Source: a virus. From it: a DNA stretch of 64,000 nt. The DNA lies in the IMG/VR virus record IMGVR_UViG_3300036045_000005, positions 1 through 64,000 of that record, one strand, 5' to 3'. Both the position numbers and the translations under genes were made by a program. A model generated the notes under the pieces. That model was given only the letters and a program-made list of their open reading frames with translations. It had not been told where the DNA came from and did not search any database. Of this stretch, positions 14,364 through 22,523 are shown one piece after another. Position 1 is the stretch's first letter, and each line of letters begins with the position of its first letter.

Positions 14364-15337
14364 ACAGGGTTAAGCAGCAATTTCTCCTGGACAAGCGGGT
14401 GCTGTTCAATTACAGCATCACCAACGGCCGTATTGATGGCCCGTTGGATGATGCGCCGGTCATTGTCTCCAATGGCGTTGGCACGGATTCCGTCGCGCTA
14501 CTCGTCGAGTTGCACCGTGCCGCAGTGGTGCCGGATGCCATCGTGACCGCGCTGGTGGGGCAGGGGGAATTTGGCAATGAGCATCGCCGCTTTTATCAGT
14601 ACATCCCGATTTTGGAGAAGTGGTTGACTGACGTTGGCTTCCCGCCCATCACCTTTGTCTGGTATGAGATGAAGCGGCAGGCCAAACACTTTGAGTATCG
14701 AAGTCTGGCGGGGAACTGTCTGGCGAATCGGATGCTGCCCAGCATCTCCTACCGACGCAATCACAGTTGCAGCCTGAAGTACAAGGGCGCGGAGATTGAC
14801 CGGTGGGTGACGGCGCGGTACGGGGAACGGCCGTGTTATCGGCTGGTGGGTTACGACTGTGGCGAAGGGCACCGCAACGCCCGTTTTAGTGCCAGGCCAA
14901 CCAACAGTGCGCGAGGCAAAGACCTGTTCATTTATCCATTGCAATATCTAGGAATGACGCGGCAGGACTGCGAGGAGGCCATCACGGCCGCCGGGTTGCC
15001 ACTGCCGGGCAAATCTTCCTGTACCTTCTGTGCTTCGATGCACCCAGAAGAGATAGACGAATTGCTCCCCGATGAGTTGTGGCGCATTGTCATCCTGGAA
15101 GCCCACGCTTCGCCCAACCTGAAAACCATCAAGGGGTTGTGGGGGCATGACGGCCGGATGACAGATTACATCGTCATGCGCGGCCTGTTGCCCGCCGTCC
15201 TGGTGGCTGAGGTATGGGCGAAGTGGGCGGCCGACGAACGGCCGTCGGAGTTGCGTGATAACCCGGATGCAATTGCAGATGTCGTGCTTTTCGAGGAATC
15301 GAGAAGGCTGGCCGATATTGTGGAGGCAGAACTGTGA
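14360..15337 (+). CDS. Second PAPS reductase-family protein
   Basis: 325 residues. VSNGVGTDSVALL (36-48) is a PP-loop variant ending in the conserved Asp-Ser. HSCSLKYKGAEIDRW matches the CxxK substrate segment. CTFCASMHPEE resembles the Cys pair of DndC/PAPS-like phage proteins. Its end (RLADIVEAEL) closely matches that of the paralogue at 13132 (SLADIVEGDL), suggesting an ancient duplication or a shared interaction tail. Good AGGAG before ATG 14360. Confidence 0.8.
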   Translation: MNRVKQQFLLDKRVLFNYSITNGRIDGPLDDAPVIVSNGVGTDSVALLVELHRAAVVPDAIVTALVGQGEFGNEHRRFYQYIPILEKWLTDVGFPPITFVWYEMKRQAKHFEYRSLAGNCLANRMLPSISYRRNHSCSLKYKGAEIDRWVTARYGERPCYRLVGYDCGEGHRNARFSARPTNSARGKDLFIYPLQYLGMTRQDCEEAITAAGLPLPGKSSCTFCASMHPEEIDELLPDELWRIVILEAHASPNLKTIKGLWGHDGRMTDYIVMRGLLPAVLVAEVWAKWAADERPSELRDNPDAIADVVLFEESRRLADIVEAEL

Positions 15338-15894
15338 ACGAAACATTGATCTATCGGGAGAAGGCGGTCTATATCAAACCCGGCACATTTTCCGGGTACG
15401 TCGCAATCGTCCCCAACCAAAGCGGAATCTCGCGGAAGAAATTACAACACGAAGATTGTGACGTGGTAACCGCCCTGGCGAAAGGGTGGATTGATGAGCA
15501 GTTGGATCGAGAGCTGCCGGTAACTCTCTACACCTTCGGCTACCAAAAGCAACACCCCCAAACGCTGTATGACCACTTGAAGCGTCTAGGCGCGGTACTG
15601 GTGGATATTCGTTATAGCCCGCACTCCCGCAACCCGGTTTGGAATGGGGGCAACCTGAGCATCGTTCTCGGAAATAGGTACGTCTACCTTCGCAGCCTGG
15701 GCAATGTCAATTACAACTCCGAGGAAGGCATCCGGATCGCCGACATCGAAACAGGCGGTGCGAAGGTTGCCGCGATGATGCAGGTTGCGCCGGTCATTCT
15801 GTTGTGCGTCTGCCCGAATCCTGAGACTTGCCACCGCAAGGTGGTAGCCGATGCCCTGGCCGTGCGCTATGGCTGGCAGGTGGAGCATTTGTAG
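15334..15894 (+). CDS. DUF488 family protein
   Basis: 186 residues. The C-terminal 120 residues have the DUF488 signature: TLYTFGYQK start, VLVDIRYSPHSRNP, and LLCVCPNPETCHRKVVADAL near the end. DUF488 proteins are small single-domain proteins of unknown biochemical function, with a conserved Cys-His-Arg, sometimes found with modification or repair genes. The N-terminal 60 residues are extra. The GTG start overlaps the preceding TGA. Confidence 0.85.
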   Translation: MNETLIYREKAVYIKPGTFSGYVAIVPNQSGISRKKLQHEDCDVVTALAKGWIDEQLDRELPVTLYTFGYQKQHPQTLYDHLKRLGAVLVDIRYSPHSRNPVWNGGNLSIVLGNRYVYLRSLGNVNYNSEEGIRIADIETGGAKVAAMMQVAPVILLCVCPNPETCHRKVVADALAVRYGWQVEHL

Positions 15895-16104
15895 ATGGGT
15901 ATTGAACTCTATGCGATTACCCACTACCGGGTTTTTATCGAAGTGGAGAGGCGGCTGGCAACACCCAAATGGTATTCGGTTCAGGCTGCCATTGCTTGGG
16001 TCATTAGTAATCAACTTGGCCGGAGCAAGGTTATTGGAGAGTTGGGCACAACCTCTTGTATCCATGTTGCCACCGTGATTGCAGAACAACAATGCACCAG
16101 TTAG
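15895..16104 (+). CDS. Hypothetical small protein
   Basis: 69 residues, starting directly after the DUF488 stop, with GGTGGAG about ten bases upstream. No motif recognised. It overlaps the Mom-like gene start by 13 bases. Confidence 0.55.
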   Translation: MGIELYAITHYRVFIEVERRLATPKWYSVQAAIAWVISNQLGRSKVIGELGTTSCIHVATVIAEQQCTS

Positions 16105-16745
16105 CCATTACCCTCGGCACTAAAGCCGATCTGCATTGGGCGCAGCAGACCGTCACCGCGCATCACTGTTTGCACCAGCCCGTACACAACCAGGCACGGC
16201 CGATGGTTTACGTCCTCACCATCAACGGCTTGCGCGCTGGCTTGATGATGGTTGGTTTACCCCATGCCACCAAAAACAGAGGGTGGTGGGGCTACGATGG
16301 CCTGCCAACACAGTGGCAAGTAGTAGACCTGTGCCGTATCTGGATTGCGCCGGAGTTGCAACCAGGTGGGTATTGGGCATCACGGCGACGCGTACCCGGC
16401 TTCACTGACCGGCGCGGCATCTTCCGGCCAACCGTTGCCACCTGGTTTATCCATGAAGTGCTGGCGCGGGTGCAGCGCGACCGCGTTTCCCTCTGGCCGC
16501 CGGTCTATCTGGACAAGCCCTATCACATTCGGCTGGTCATCAGCTACCACGATCCAGCTCTGCACCGGGGAACTATCTACAAACTGGCGGGGGCGGAGCC
16601 GATGTATACGGATGAAGCAGGTACGGCCGTGCCTGGGCCATCGGGTAAATATGGCTGGTGCTGGCGATTGCCGGAACCAGATTGGAATTGGAATGAGATT
16701 GATATAGCAGGGCCGCGCACGTTGCGGCTGCCGTTGGAGGTGTAA
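16092..16745 (+). CDS. Mom-like DNA modification protein (GNAT fold)
   Basis: 217 residues. VTAHHCLHQPVHNQARP at the N-terminus, GLRAGLMMVGLP, VVDLCRIWIAP, TWFIHEVLARV, and especially VISYHDPALHRGTIYKLAG follow the order seen in the Mu Mom / XF1762 family, which converts adenine in phage DNA to a methylcarbamoyl form to evade restriction. I match these by memory of the family pattern; overall identity cannot be measured here. ATG 16092 is preferred over 16056, as it matches the family start. Lies between DUF488 and the cytosine methylase. Confidence 0.62.
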   Translation: MHQLAITLGTKADLHWAQQTVTAHHCLHQPVHNQARPMVYVLTINGLRAGLMMVGLPHATKNRGWWGYDGLPTQWQVVDLCRIWIAPELQPGGYWASRRRVPGFTDRRGIFRPTVATWFIHEVLARVQRDRVSLWPPVYLDKPYHIRLVISYHDPALHRGTIYKLAGAEPMYTDEAGTAVPGPSGKYGWCWRLPEPDWNWNEIDIAGPRTLRLPLEV

Positions 16746-16746
16746 G

Positions 16747-17166
16747 GTGAAGGCGATACTTGAAGAACGAATTAAGATAAGCCAGGAGAATATAGGGCGA
16801 ATGGGCAAAGACGGCCGTCCGCCCAAAATGTCCATCCCTGTTCAGGCAACGGACGAGGATGTGTTTATTACTGAGACATTCAATATGACGGTGGCAGAGT
16901 TGGAGCGATTGCGCCAACACCGTGATGCTCTATTGGCGGCCGTCCAGGAATTAAAATCAGAGTTGATAGCGGCTCGCTGCGGGATTACGCCGCTTGCCAC
17001 CAACTTTGCGGGGCCGTGTATTGCCCACGTAGGCGGAGCAGAAAAGGAATTTGCCAGTTATGCGGAAGCCCGCGCCTGGATACAGGCTAGTTTCGACGCG
17101 ATGTTTCCGGCCGTTTTAGCTGCTGTTACCGGGACGGATACACGAGGAGCAGCCAATGCCGCGTAA
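16747..17166 (+). CDS. Hypothetical protein with coiled-coil segment
   Basis: 139 residues from GTG 16747 with GGAGGTG upstream. A helical stretch (VAELERLRQHRDALLAAVQE) suggests oligomerisation. It overlaps the cytosine methylase start by 11 bases. Confidence 0.6.
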   Translation: MKAILEERIKISQENIGRMGKDGRPPKMSIPVQATDEDVFITETFNMTVAELERLRQHRDALLAAVQELKSELIAARCGITPLATNFAGPCIAHVGGAEKEFASYAEARAWIQASFDAMFPAVLAAVTGTDTRGAANAA

Positions 17167-18970
17167 AAGTTCAACACTCTCAATTACCGATATGTTTTGT
17201 GGGGCGGGCGGGAGCAGCCAGGGGGCGCGTCGCCTGGGGCTGGATGTGCAGCTTGCCATGAATCATTGGCGGCTGGCCGTCGAAACTCACAACTCGAATT
17301 TCCCTGACACCCATCACGACGTGGCCGATTTACGCATCGTCCACCCCGGCCGTTACTGGTCAACCAACATATTACTGGCTTCGCCTGAGTGTACCAATCA
17401 CTCCATTGCCAAAGGCGCGAAGCGTCGCCGGGGCCAGCTTTCGCTGCTTGAAGATGAGCAGGTGGACCCCTCGGCCGTGCGCTCTCGTGCCACCATGTGG
17501 AACGTGCCGGAATACGCCGAACACCATAATTACGACATCATCATCGTGGAAAACGTCGTGGATGCCCGCCACTGGCGGCCGTGGGATGGCTGGCTAACGG
17601 CGATGCGCAACCTGGGTTACGAGCATGAGGTTGTCTATCTCAACAGCATGTTCGCCCACATGCGGCCGTTGCCCAACCCGCGCTATGGGGATTTTGCGCC
17701 GCAGTCACGCGACCGGCTGTACGTTGTTTTCTGGAAGAGGGGGAACAAGAAGCCGGACTTAGAGATACGGCCGTTGGCCCACTGCCCCCAACATGGCAAT
17801 GTGGAGGCGGTGCAAAGCTGGAAGAAACGGCCAGGCGATCCCTTCTGGCGCTGGGGCAGGTATGGAGCGCAGTACGTCTATCGCTGCCCGCATTGCGGGC
17901 AGGAGATTACGCCCTACTACTACGCCGCCGCCAATGCCATTGATTGGTGTTTACCAGCCGAGCGTATTGGTGACCGGGCACGGCCGCTTAAGGAGCGCAC
18001 TCTGCAACGCATCCAGCGTGGGCTGGAGATGTTTGCCGGGCAGCACCTGGTGGTTGACCTGGCCTACACACACGGCCACAACAATCGGAGTGTGCCCCTC
18101 TTCCGGGCATCCCTGCCCACCCAAACAACAGCAAGTACGGCCGCGTTGCTCATGCTGCCCTTCACCGTTGAGACATTGTTCACCGATGGCGAACGGCTGC
18201 CCCGGCCGGTTGACGAGGCCCTGGCCACCCAGACAACGCGCCAGAGTACGGCCGTTGTTACTCCGCCGTTTCTGACCAGTGTCAACTATTACGACGACAT
18301 TGTGCGGGGGGTGGATGGGGCTTTGCCGACACAAACAACAAGCGAGAAACTGGCGGTAACGTTGCCACCTTTCCTGACCATCAACTACAGCCCTGGCTAT
18401 AGCAAGGCGGTTGATGAGGCTCTGGCAACCGTGACAGCGCAAGACCATCACGGGTTGGTGATACCACCCTTCCTCCTGGGGTATGCCAACCAGGAAGGCC
18501 CGGCGAAGGGAGTGGACGAACCTCTCCGTACTTTCCATACGGAGAATGGGCAGGCATTGGTTATGCCCTTCATCGCCAGTTTGCACGGAACAACCAACGG
18601 CATGGCTCTCCCCAAAGGCGTGGATGATCCTCTCGCCACCTTTGCGGCCGGTGGCAACCATCACGGCCTTGTTGTCCCATTCACCCTCAGCTACTACGGG
18701 GCGAATGGCAATGAGCGGCCGGTTGACCGGGAGATGGGCACGGTGACAACGACTGACCGCCACGCGCTGGTGCAGCCGGGGCAGGAAATACGAGTTGAGG
18801 ACTGTGGCTTCCGCATGTTGGAGCCGGGCGAGATTGGCCGGGGGATGGCTTTCGATAACGAATATATCGTTCTAGGTAACAAGCGGGAGCAGGTGCGGCA
18901 ATACGGCAATGCGGTTACGCCCATTGCCGAGGAACTATTATTGGAGCGTTGCGTGGCGACGCTGTTGTAA
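17156..18970 (+). CDS. DNA cytosine C5-methyltransferase with repeated recognition region
   Basis: 604 residues, longer than usual. Motif I is DMFCGAGGSSQGARR (12-26). Motif IV is SPECTNHS with catalytic Cys79 (PEC rather than PPC). ENVVDARHW is motif VI. Motifs IX/X appear at the end (RQYGNAVTPIAEELL). A CPHC zinc site lies near residue 245. The region 330-560 holds six diverged repeats of the type VDEALATQTT...LV. Such repeats are found in phage and archaeal C5 methylases in place of a compact target-recognition domain. Target unknown; GGCC or CGGCCG is an attractive guess given the genome's bias. Confidence 0.88.
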   Translation: MPRKSSTLSITDMFCGAGGSSQGARRLGLDVQLAMNHWRLAVETHNSNFPDTHHDVADLRIVHPGRYWSTNILLASPECTNHSIAKGAKRRRGQLSLLEDEQVDPSAVRSRATMWNVPEYAEHHNYDIIIVENVVDARHWRPWDGWLTAMRNLGYEHEVVYLNSMFAHMRPLPNPRYGDFAPQSRDRLYVVFWKRGNKKPDLEIRPLAHCPQHGNVEAVQSWKKRPGDPFWRWGRYGAQYVYRCPHCGQEITPYYYAAANAIDWCLPAERIGDRARPLKERTLQRIQRGLEMFAGQHLVVDLAYTHGHNNRSVPLFRASLPTQTTASTAALLMLPFTVETLFTDGERLPRPVDEALATQTTRQSTAVVTPPFLTSVNYYDDIVRGVDGALPTQTTSEKLAVTLPPFLTINYSPGYSKAVDEALATVTAQDHHGLVIPPFLLGYANQEGPAKGVDEPLRTFHTENGQALVMPFIASLHGTTNGMALPKGVDDPLATFAAGGNHHGLVVPFTLSYYGANGNERPVDREMGTVTTTDRHALVQPGQEIRVEDCGFRMLEPGEIGRGMAFDNEYIVLGNKREQVRQYGNAVTPIAEELLLERCVATLL

Positions 18971-18979
18971 GGAGCAACA

Positions 18980-19258
18980 ATGTACACATCTAAACAAAAA
19001 CAATACATAGATAGCGTAGACGGCCGTGCCCACCAAAGCGCGGTGGAAATTATCGGCCAACTTGAGGCAGAGATTGCGGCAATACGGCCGGTAGCAGAAG
19101 CGGCGGCAAGCCTTCGCGCTCACAACATGAAGACCCGTCAAAAATACGGGGCAAGTCCGATAGATTCTGTGAACAAAGTCATTGGCGATCTTGTTGTTGG
19201 CCTCGAGGAAGCGGTGGATGCTGCCAGCATTGCCGGTTATTTGGAGATACGGCCGTGA
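18980..19258 (+). CDS. Hypothetical helical protein
   Basis: 92 residues, with AGGAG before the ATG. Ala-rich helices (IGQLEAEIAAIRPVAEAAAS) dominate. Ends in the RP-stop produced by an ACGGCCGTGA sequence. No function assigned. Confidence 0.6.
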   Translation: MYTSKQKQYIDSVDGRAHQSAVEIIGQLEAEIAAIRPVAEAAASLRAHNMKTRQKYGASPIDSVNKVIGDLVVGLEEAVDAASIAGYLEIRP

Positions 19259-19288
19259 CCCGAATCCACTGATAGAAGGATGGCAAGC

Positions 19289-19612
19289 ATGATCTTCGAG
19301 ACGCTAAACGAATCCAACGAACAGGGCGAATTACTGCTGGTGGATGGGGGGATGTGTCACTTCCACCTGCGGCGTGATGGGCAACTGACCATTCGGGAAA
19401 TCATTGTACAGCACGGCCGTCAGGGGCAGGGCATTGGCGCGGCGATGCTAACCCGACTGGCCTCTCTGCCAGGAGCGACCAACCTTTTTGCTAAATGCCC
19501 GGCTAACCTGCGGGCGAATGATTGGTACAAGAGAATGGGCTTTGTTCTGGAAGGGCAGGAAACCACCAAGAACGGCCGTGTGCTGAACCTATGGCGACTG
19601 CAATTGAACTAA
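19289..19612 (+). CDS. GNAT family N-acetyltransferase
   Basis: 107 residues. LTIREIIVQHGRQGQGIGAA contains the acetyl-CoA binding motif A (R/QxxGxG/A), followed by ANDWYKRMGFVLEG, the typical motif B ending. Small phage GNATs often modify host proteins or toxins; the substrate here is unknown. ATG 19289 has AAGGA eight bases upstream; ATG 19280 is too close to it. Confidence 0.82.
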   Translation: MIFETLNESNEQGELLLVDGGMCHFHLRRDGQLTIREIIVQHGRQGQGIGAAMLTRLASLPGATNLFAKCPANLRANDWYKRMGFVLEGQETTKNGRVLNLWRLQLN

Positions 19613-20346
19613 TCTACTGCGGCGGTGGTAATCCGCGCTTTTATGAAATCGCCAGAGATGCAGGCTTTCTTTATGGCGCACAGTTGCCGGATACTGTCTA
19701 TGGCCCCCTGCACTTTGCTGACCAGGATTGGAAGAAGCCCAACCGGGATGCTTATATGGCAGCTCTGGCGCAGCACCGTCCACACATGGCTTCGGTGCTG
19801 GATTGGGAGCAACCAGAGCAATTGTCCGAAGTCCTGGATTGGGCAGAGCAAGCCACCCAGTACGTTAATGTAATCATGCTCATCCCCAAAGTGGTTGGCG
19901 GTGTTGCCCGGTTGCCCCGTATGATAGGCGGCAAAGAGGTTCGCCTAGGCTACAGTGTACCAACCAATCACGGTGGCACGGCCGTACCAGTTTGGGAGTT
20001 TCATGGCTGGCCGGTACACCTGCTTGGCGGTAGTCCGCAAGAGCAGATGGCTCTTGCCGGTGGCTATCACCGGAAGCGGAAAGCGAACCAACGCGATTTA
20101 TTCCGCTCTCACCTGCATGTAATCAGCGTCGACGGAAACATGATGCAAAAAATGGCGACGCGATTTTGTGCCTTTTGGGATAGCTCGAAAACATCGCTGC
20201 GTGGGTACTGGCCCACGATTCAGGAGTTTGACGGCCGTGCCTGGGGAGATGGTGGAGCCGGTGCTGATGCCCCCTATGAGGCGTTTCGTCGGTCATGCCT
20301 GAATATCATGCAGGCATGGAAGGAGATACAAGGGAGGCAAGCATGA
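19591..20346 (+). CDS. DUF6610 family protein
   Basis: 251 residues. IELIYCGGGNPRFYEIARDA, then FADQDWKKPNRDAYMAALA, LLGGSPQEQ and a final ADAPYEAFRRSCLNI match the phage and bacterial family DUF6610. Charged and conserved Asp/Glu/His residues hint at an enzyme. Members often sit near GNAT or DNA-modification genes. Overlaps the GNAT gene by 22 bases, so it is coupled to it. Biochemical function unknown. Confidence 0.72.
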   Translation: MATAIELIYCGGGNPRFYEIARDAGFLYGAQLPDTVYGPLHFADQDWKKPNRDAYMAALAQHRPHMASVLDWEQPEQLSEVLDWAEQATQYVNVIMLIPKVVGGVARLPRMIGGKEVRLGYSVPTNHGGTAVPVWEFHGWPVHLLGGSPQEQMALAGGYHRKRKANQRDLFRSHLHVISVDGNMMQKMATRFCAFWDSSKTSLRGYWPTIQEFDGRAWGDGGAGADAPYEAFRRSCLNIMQAWKEIQGRQA

Positions 20347-20567
20347 AGCCAACCAATACCATCTCCCTTCAATACGCCATGATCGCTGACGAACTTGGCT
20401 CGATCAAATTCCGACAGAAGCGAGCCTCTATTTTAGGTGAAAGGCTGCTTGCTGATGACGAATACGAGGCGGTGGTTGAGCATCTGCAAACCGAAATACA
20501 GCGTCTACGCGCTCTGGGCAATGGCCGTCCCTGGCCGCAGCAGATGAGTTTGTTTTTAGGAGCATGA
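20343..20567 (+). CDS. Hypothetical small helical protein
   Basis: 74 residues from ATG 20343 (GGGAGGCAAGC upstream), overlapping the previous stop. Charged helices with EYEAVVEHLQTEIQRLRALG. No domain recognised. Confidence 0.6.
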   Translation: MKPTNTISLQYAMIADELGSIKFRQKRASILGERLLADDEYEAVVEHLQTEIQRLRALGNGRPWPQQMSLFLGA

Positions 20568-20568
20568 G

Positions 20569-21075
20569 ATGAAACACGAACCAGGAATGAAAGTTTTGAT
20601 AATTGAAGATTGCAGACCGGACGGCAAGGCCGCTGGTCAAATCGGGACTTATGAAGGCGATCAGCCATATTCCGTTAATGTTTCGATCTATAGCGTAGAT
20701 AGGGAGTTTGACTATAAATCGTTTATGAAGTGGAACGATGAACAAGACAATCCGCTCCCGGCATTGGGCGATGTGAATTTTGATGATGACCCTTGCCCAC
20801 AACCGGAAGGAAACGATCTCCACGCTGCTTTTGAACACTTTGAAAAATGGACGGAGTGGGCTGAACGAAATAAATACAGAATGGCTTACTACGTGGTGCG
20901 GGAGAATCCACAGATCCACCTTGATGACGGGTCTGTGATTTGGGGTATTGAATGTTGGTGGACACCAGTAGATGGTGCCCCACCATTAGAAGAAGCACAG
21001 CGTCAAACCGAAGAAACCAAGAGCTTGTTCAGGAAACTATTAGCGGGTGAGGGTGAGGAGGAGCGGTATGAGTAA
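20569..21075 (+). CDS. Hypothetical acidic protein
   Basis: 168 residues. Strongly acidic, aromatic-rich, with no clear motif; AGGAG lies ahead of the ATG. The gene is less GC-rich than its neighbours and contains no ACGGCCGT, which may point to separate origin. Confidence 0.6.
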   Translation: MKHEPGMKVLIIEDCRPDGKAAGQIGTYEGDQPYSVNVSIYSVDREFDYKSFMKWNDEQDNPLPALGDVNFDDDPCPQPEGNDLHAAFEHFEKWTEWAERNKYRMAYYVVRENPQIHLDDGSVIWGIECWWTPVDGAPPLEEAQRQTEETKSLFRKLLAGEGEEERYE

Positions 21076-21328
21076 GAAAAACCCCAACAAAACCAGATGG
21101 AAAAGGCCGCGCAATAGACCAGCCAAACGTCTGGCTGAGGCTGATGAGGAACAGGTGCGCCGTTGGCACAACTTGTATGCAATAGGCATGGGTATCCGTG
21201 AAGTGGCGGCTCGTGGCGGTGTCAACCCACAGGCTCTTATTGCCCGATTTCACGAACTTGGCTACGAAGTGCGGCCGGGAGGTGGTAGCCTGCTCCGCCG
21301 CTTTAACGAACAGGAGGAACGGCCGTGA
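21068..21328 (+). CDS. Basic helix-turn-helix-like protein
   Basis: 86 residues. Basic start (KKNPNKTRWKRPRNRPAKR) and LYAIGMGIREVAARGGVNPQ, which resembles an HTH of the resolvase/sigma-like type. Probably a DNA-binding factor. Ends in EERP within the coupling sequence GGAGGAACGGCCGTGA. Confidence 0.55.
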   Translation: MSKKNPNKTRWKRPRNRPAKRLAEADEEQVRRWHNLYAIGMGIREVAARGGVNPQALIARFHELGYEVRPGGGSLLRRFNEQEERP

Positions 21329-21633
21329 CTATCTACGTAGGCGACTTATGCCAATACCCTACACGGCACGGCCGTTGGTGCCACATGATGACCGATCAGG
21401 ACGATCTGACGGAGTTACATGAGATGGCAAAGCAGTTAGGCATCCGTGCCTTCTTCCGGTCTCACCGGCTGCACCCGCATTACGACCTGGTGGCCAGCAA
21501 ACGGGAGCGGGCGATTACGTTGGGCGCGGTAGCGGTGAGCAGCGAGGAAATGGTGAAGAAGTGTAGCCGGTTATTCACCCATACTTTAGATGCCCTAAAC
21601 CCTATACTGGAATCAGAGGGGGAACGGCCGTGA
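21325..21633 (+). CDS. DUF4031 family protein
   Basis: 102 residues. The pattern TIYVGDLCQYP...W.HMMTDQDDLTELHEMAKQLGI...FF...RLHPHYDLVASKRERAITLGA fits DUF4031, a family of about 90 residues widespread in phages and actinobacteria; function unknown. GTG start overlaps the previous stop. Confidence 0.8.
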   Translation: MTIYVGDLCQYPTRHGRWCHMMTDQDDLTELHEMAKQLGIRAFFRSHRLHPHYDLVASKRERAITLGAVAVSSEEMVKKCSRLFTHTLDALNPILESEGERP

Positions 21634-21878
21634 ACGAGCAACAATTCATGATAACGCTGGGGCAGCGCATCAGGTACGCTCGTATGCGAGCCGGGCTAAC
21701 TCAGCAAAAATTATCCAAGCGAGTCGGAGTATCACGTGCCCAAATTACCAACATCGAGCGAGGCGTGGGCGGGGCCTCACTGTGGACGATTGCTCGGATT
21801 GCTGCGGGCTGCGAGATTGATTTACATACGTTGCTCAATCCCAGTGTTTTACCGCACAGAGAGGAGGAACGGCCGTGA
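21630..21878 (+). CDS. XRE-family transcriptional regulator
   Basis: 82 residues. A full lambda repressor-like HTH is visible: LGQRIRYARMRAGLTQQKLS, then SRAQITNIERGV and LWTIARIAAGCEIDLHTLL. No peptidase or dimerisation domain follows, so it is Cro-like in size. It could bind the recurring AT-rich operators of this genome, though that is only inference. GTG start overlaps the DUF4031 stop. Confidence 0.85.
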   Translation: MNEQQFMITLGQRIRYARMRAGLTQQKLSKRVGVSRAQITNIERGVGGASLWTIARIAAGCEIDLHTLLNPSVLPHREEERP

Positions 21879-22453
21879 GCTACACTATCATCTACGCCGA
21901 TCCTCCCTGGGTATTCAATAACAAAAACACTGGCGGGTCTATGATTTCTGGTGCGTCGGCACAGTACAAAGTGATGTCGGCAAGTGACATTGCGCGTTTG
22001 CCAGTCGCCTCTATTGCGGCTGACAACAGTATCCTGTTCATGTGGTGGGTTGCCAGCCAGCCACAAGAAGCCCTAGATGTGGTGCGGGGGTGGGGGTTTA
22101 CGCTAAAGACCATGACCGGCTTTGTCTGGAACAAACAGACAAAAAACGGGTTGCCCTTCTTTGGCATGGGCTTCTATACCCGGCAAGGCAGCGAGAACTG
22201 CCTGATCGCCGTCCGGGGCAAGCCACAACGGATTGATGCTAGTGTCCGCGCAGTGGTATCTGCTCCAGTGGGTAAACACTCAGAAAAGCCGGGCATCTTC
22301 CGTGAGCGGATTGTAGAACTGATGGGCGATGTTCCGAGAGTTGAATTGTTCGCCAGATGCAAACTGCCTGGCTGGGACGTTTGGGGAAACGAGGTGAGAA
22401 GCGACATCGAATTAGAGAAAGCTGTGCCAATTGCGCCGGGGTGGAAGGAATAA
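21875..22453 (+). CDS. MT-A70 family N6-adenine methyltransferase
   Basis: 192 residues. YADPPWVFNN (7-16) carries the catalytic DPPW. LFMWWVASQPQEALDVVRGW, GFYTRQGSENCLIAVRGKP and VELFARCKLPGWDVWGNE are family hallmarks. Phage MT-A70 enzymes methylate adenine in their DNA, giving protection from restriction. It is the second adenine methylase here after that at 3302. GTG start overlaps the XRE stop inside GGAGGAACGGCCGTGA. Confidence 0.9.
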   Translation: MSYTIIYADPPWVFNNKNTGGSMISGASAQYKVMSASDIARLPVASIAADNSILFMWWVASQPQEALDVVRGWGFTLKTMTGFVWNKQTKNGLPFFGMGFYTRQGSENCLIAVRGKPQRIDASVRAVVSAPVGKHSEKPGIFRERIVELMGDVPRVELFARCKLPGWDVWGNEVRSDIELEKAVPIAPGWKE

Positions 22454-22478
22454 TGCCCCATTGCGCCAGAAAATTAAA

Positions 22479-22500
22479 TATAATAAAATCAAACTAATTC
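22479..22500 (+). promoter_or_regulatory. Probable -10 region with ATCAAA element
   Basis: TATAAT (22479-22484) is followed by AAAATCAAACTAATTCAAAA, which resembles the sequences after the promoters at 30631 and 37811. A matching -35 is not obvious (GCCCCA or TTGCGC), so it may need an activator. Confidence 0.45.
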
Positions 22501-22523
22501 AAAACCAGACTGTGAGGGAATCC

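Noticed and set aside
17951-18763. Minus-strand frame of 270 residues across the cytosine methylase repeats
   Set aside because: It is an artefact of the GC-rich repeats of the methylase, which is unambiguous on the + strand.
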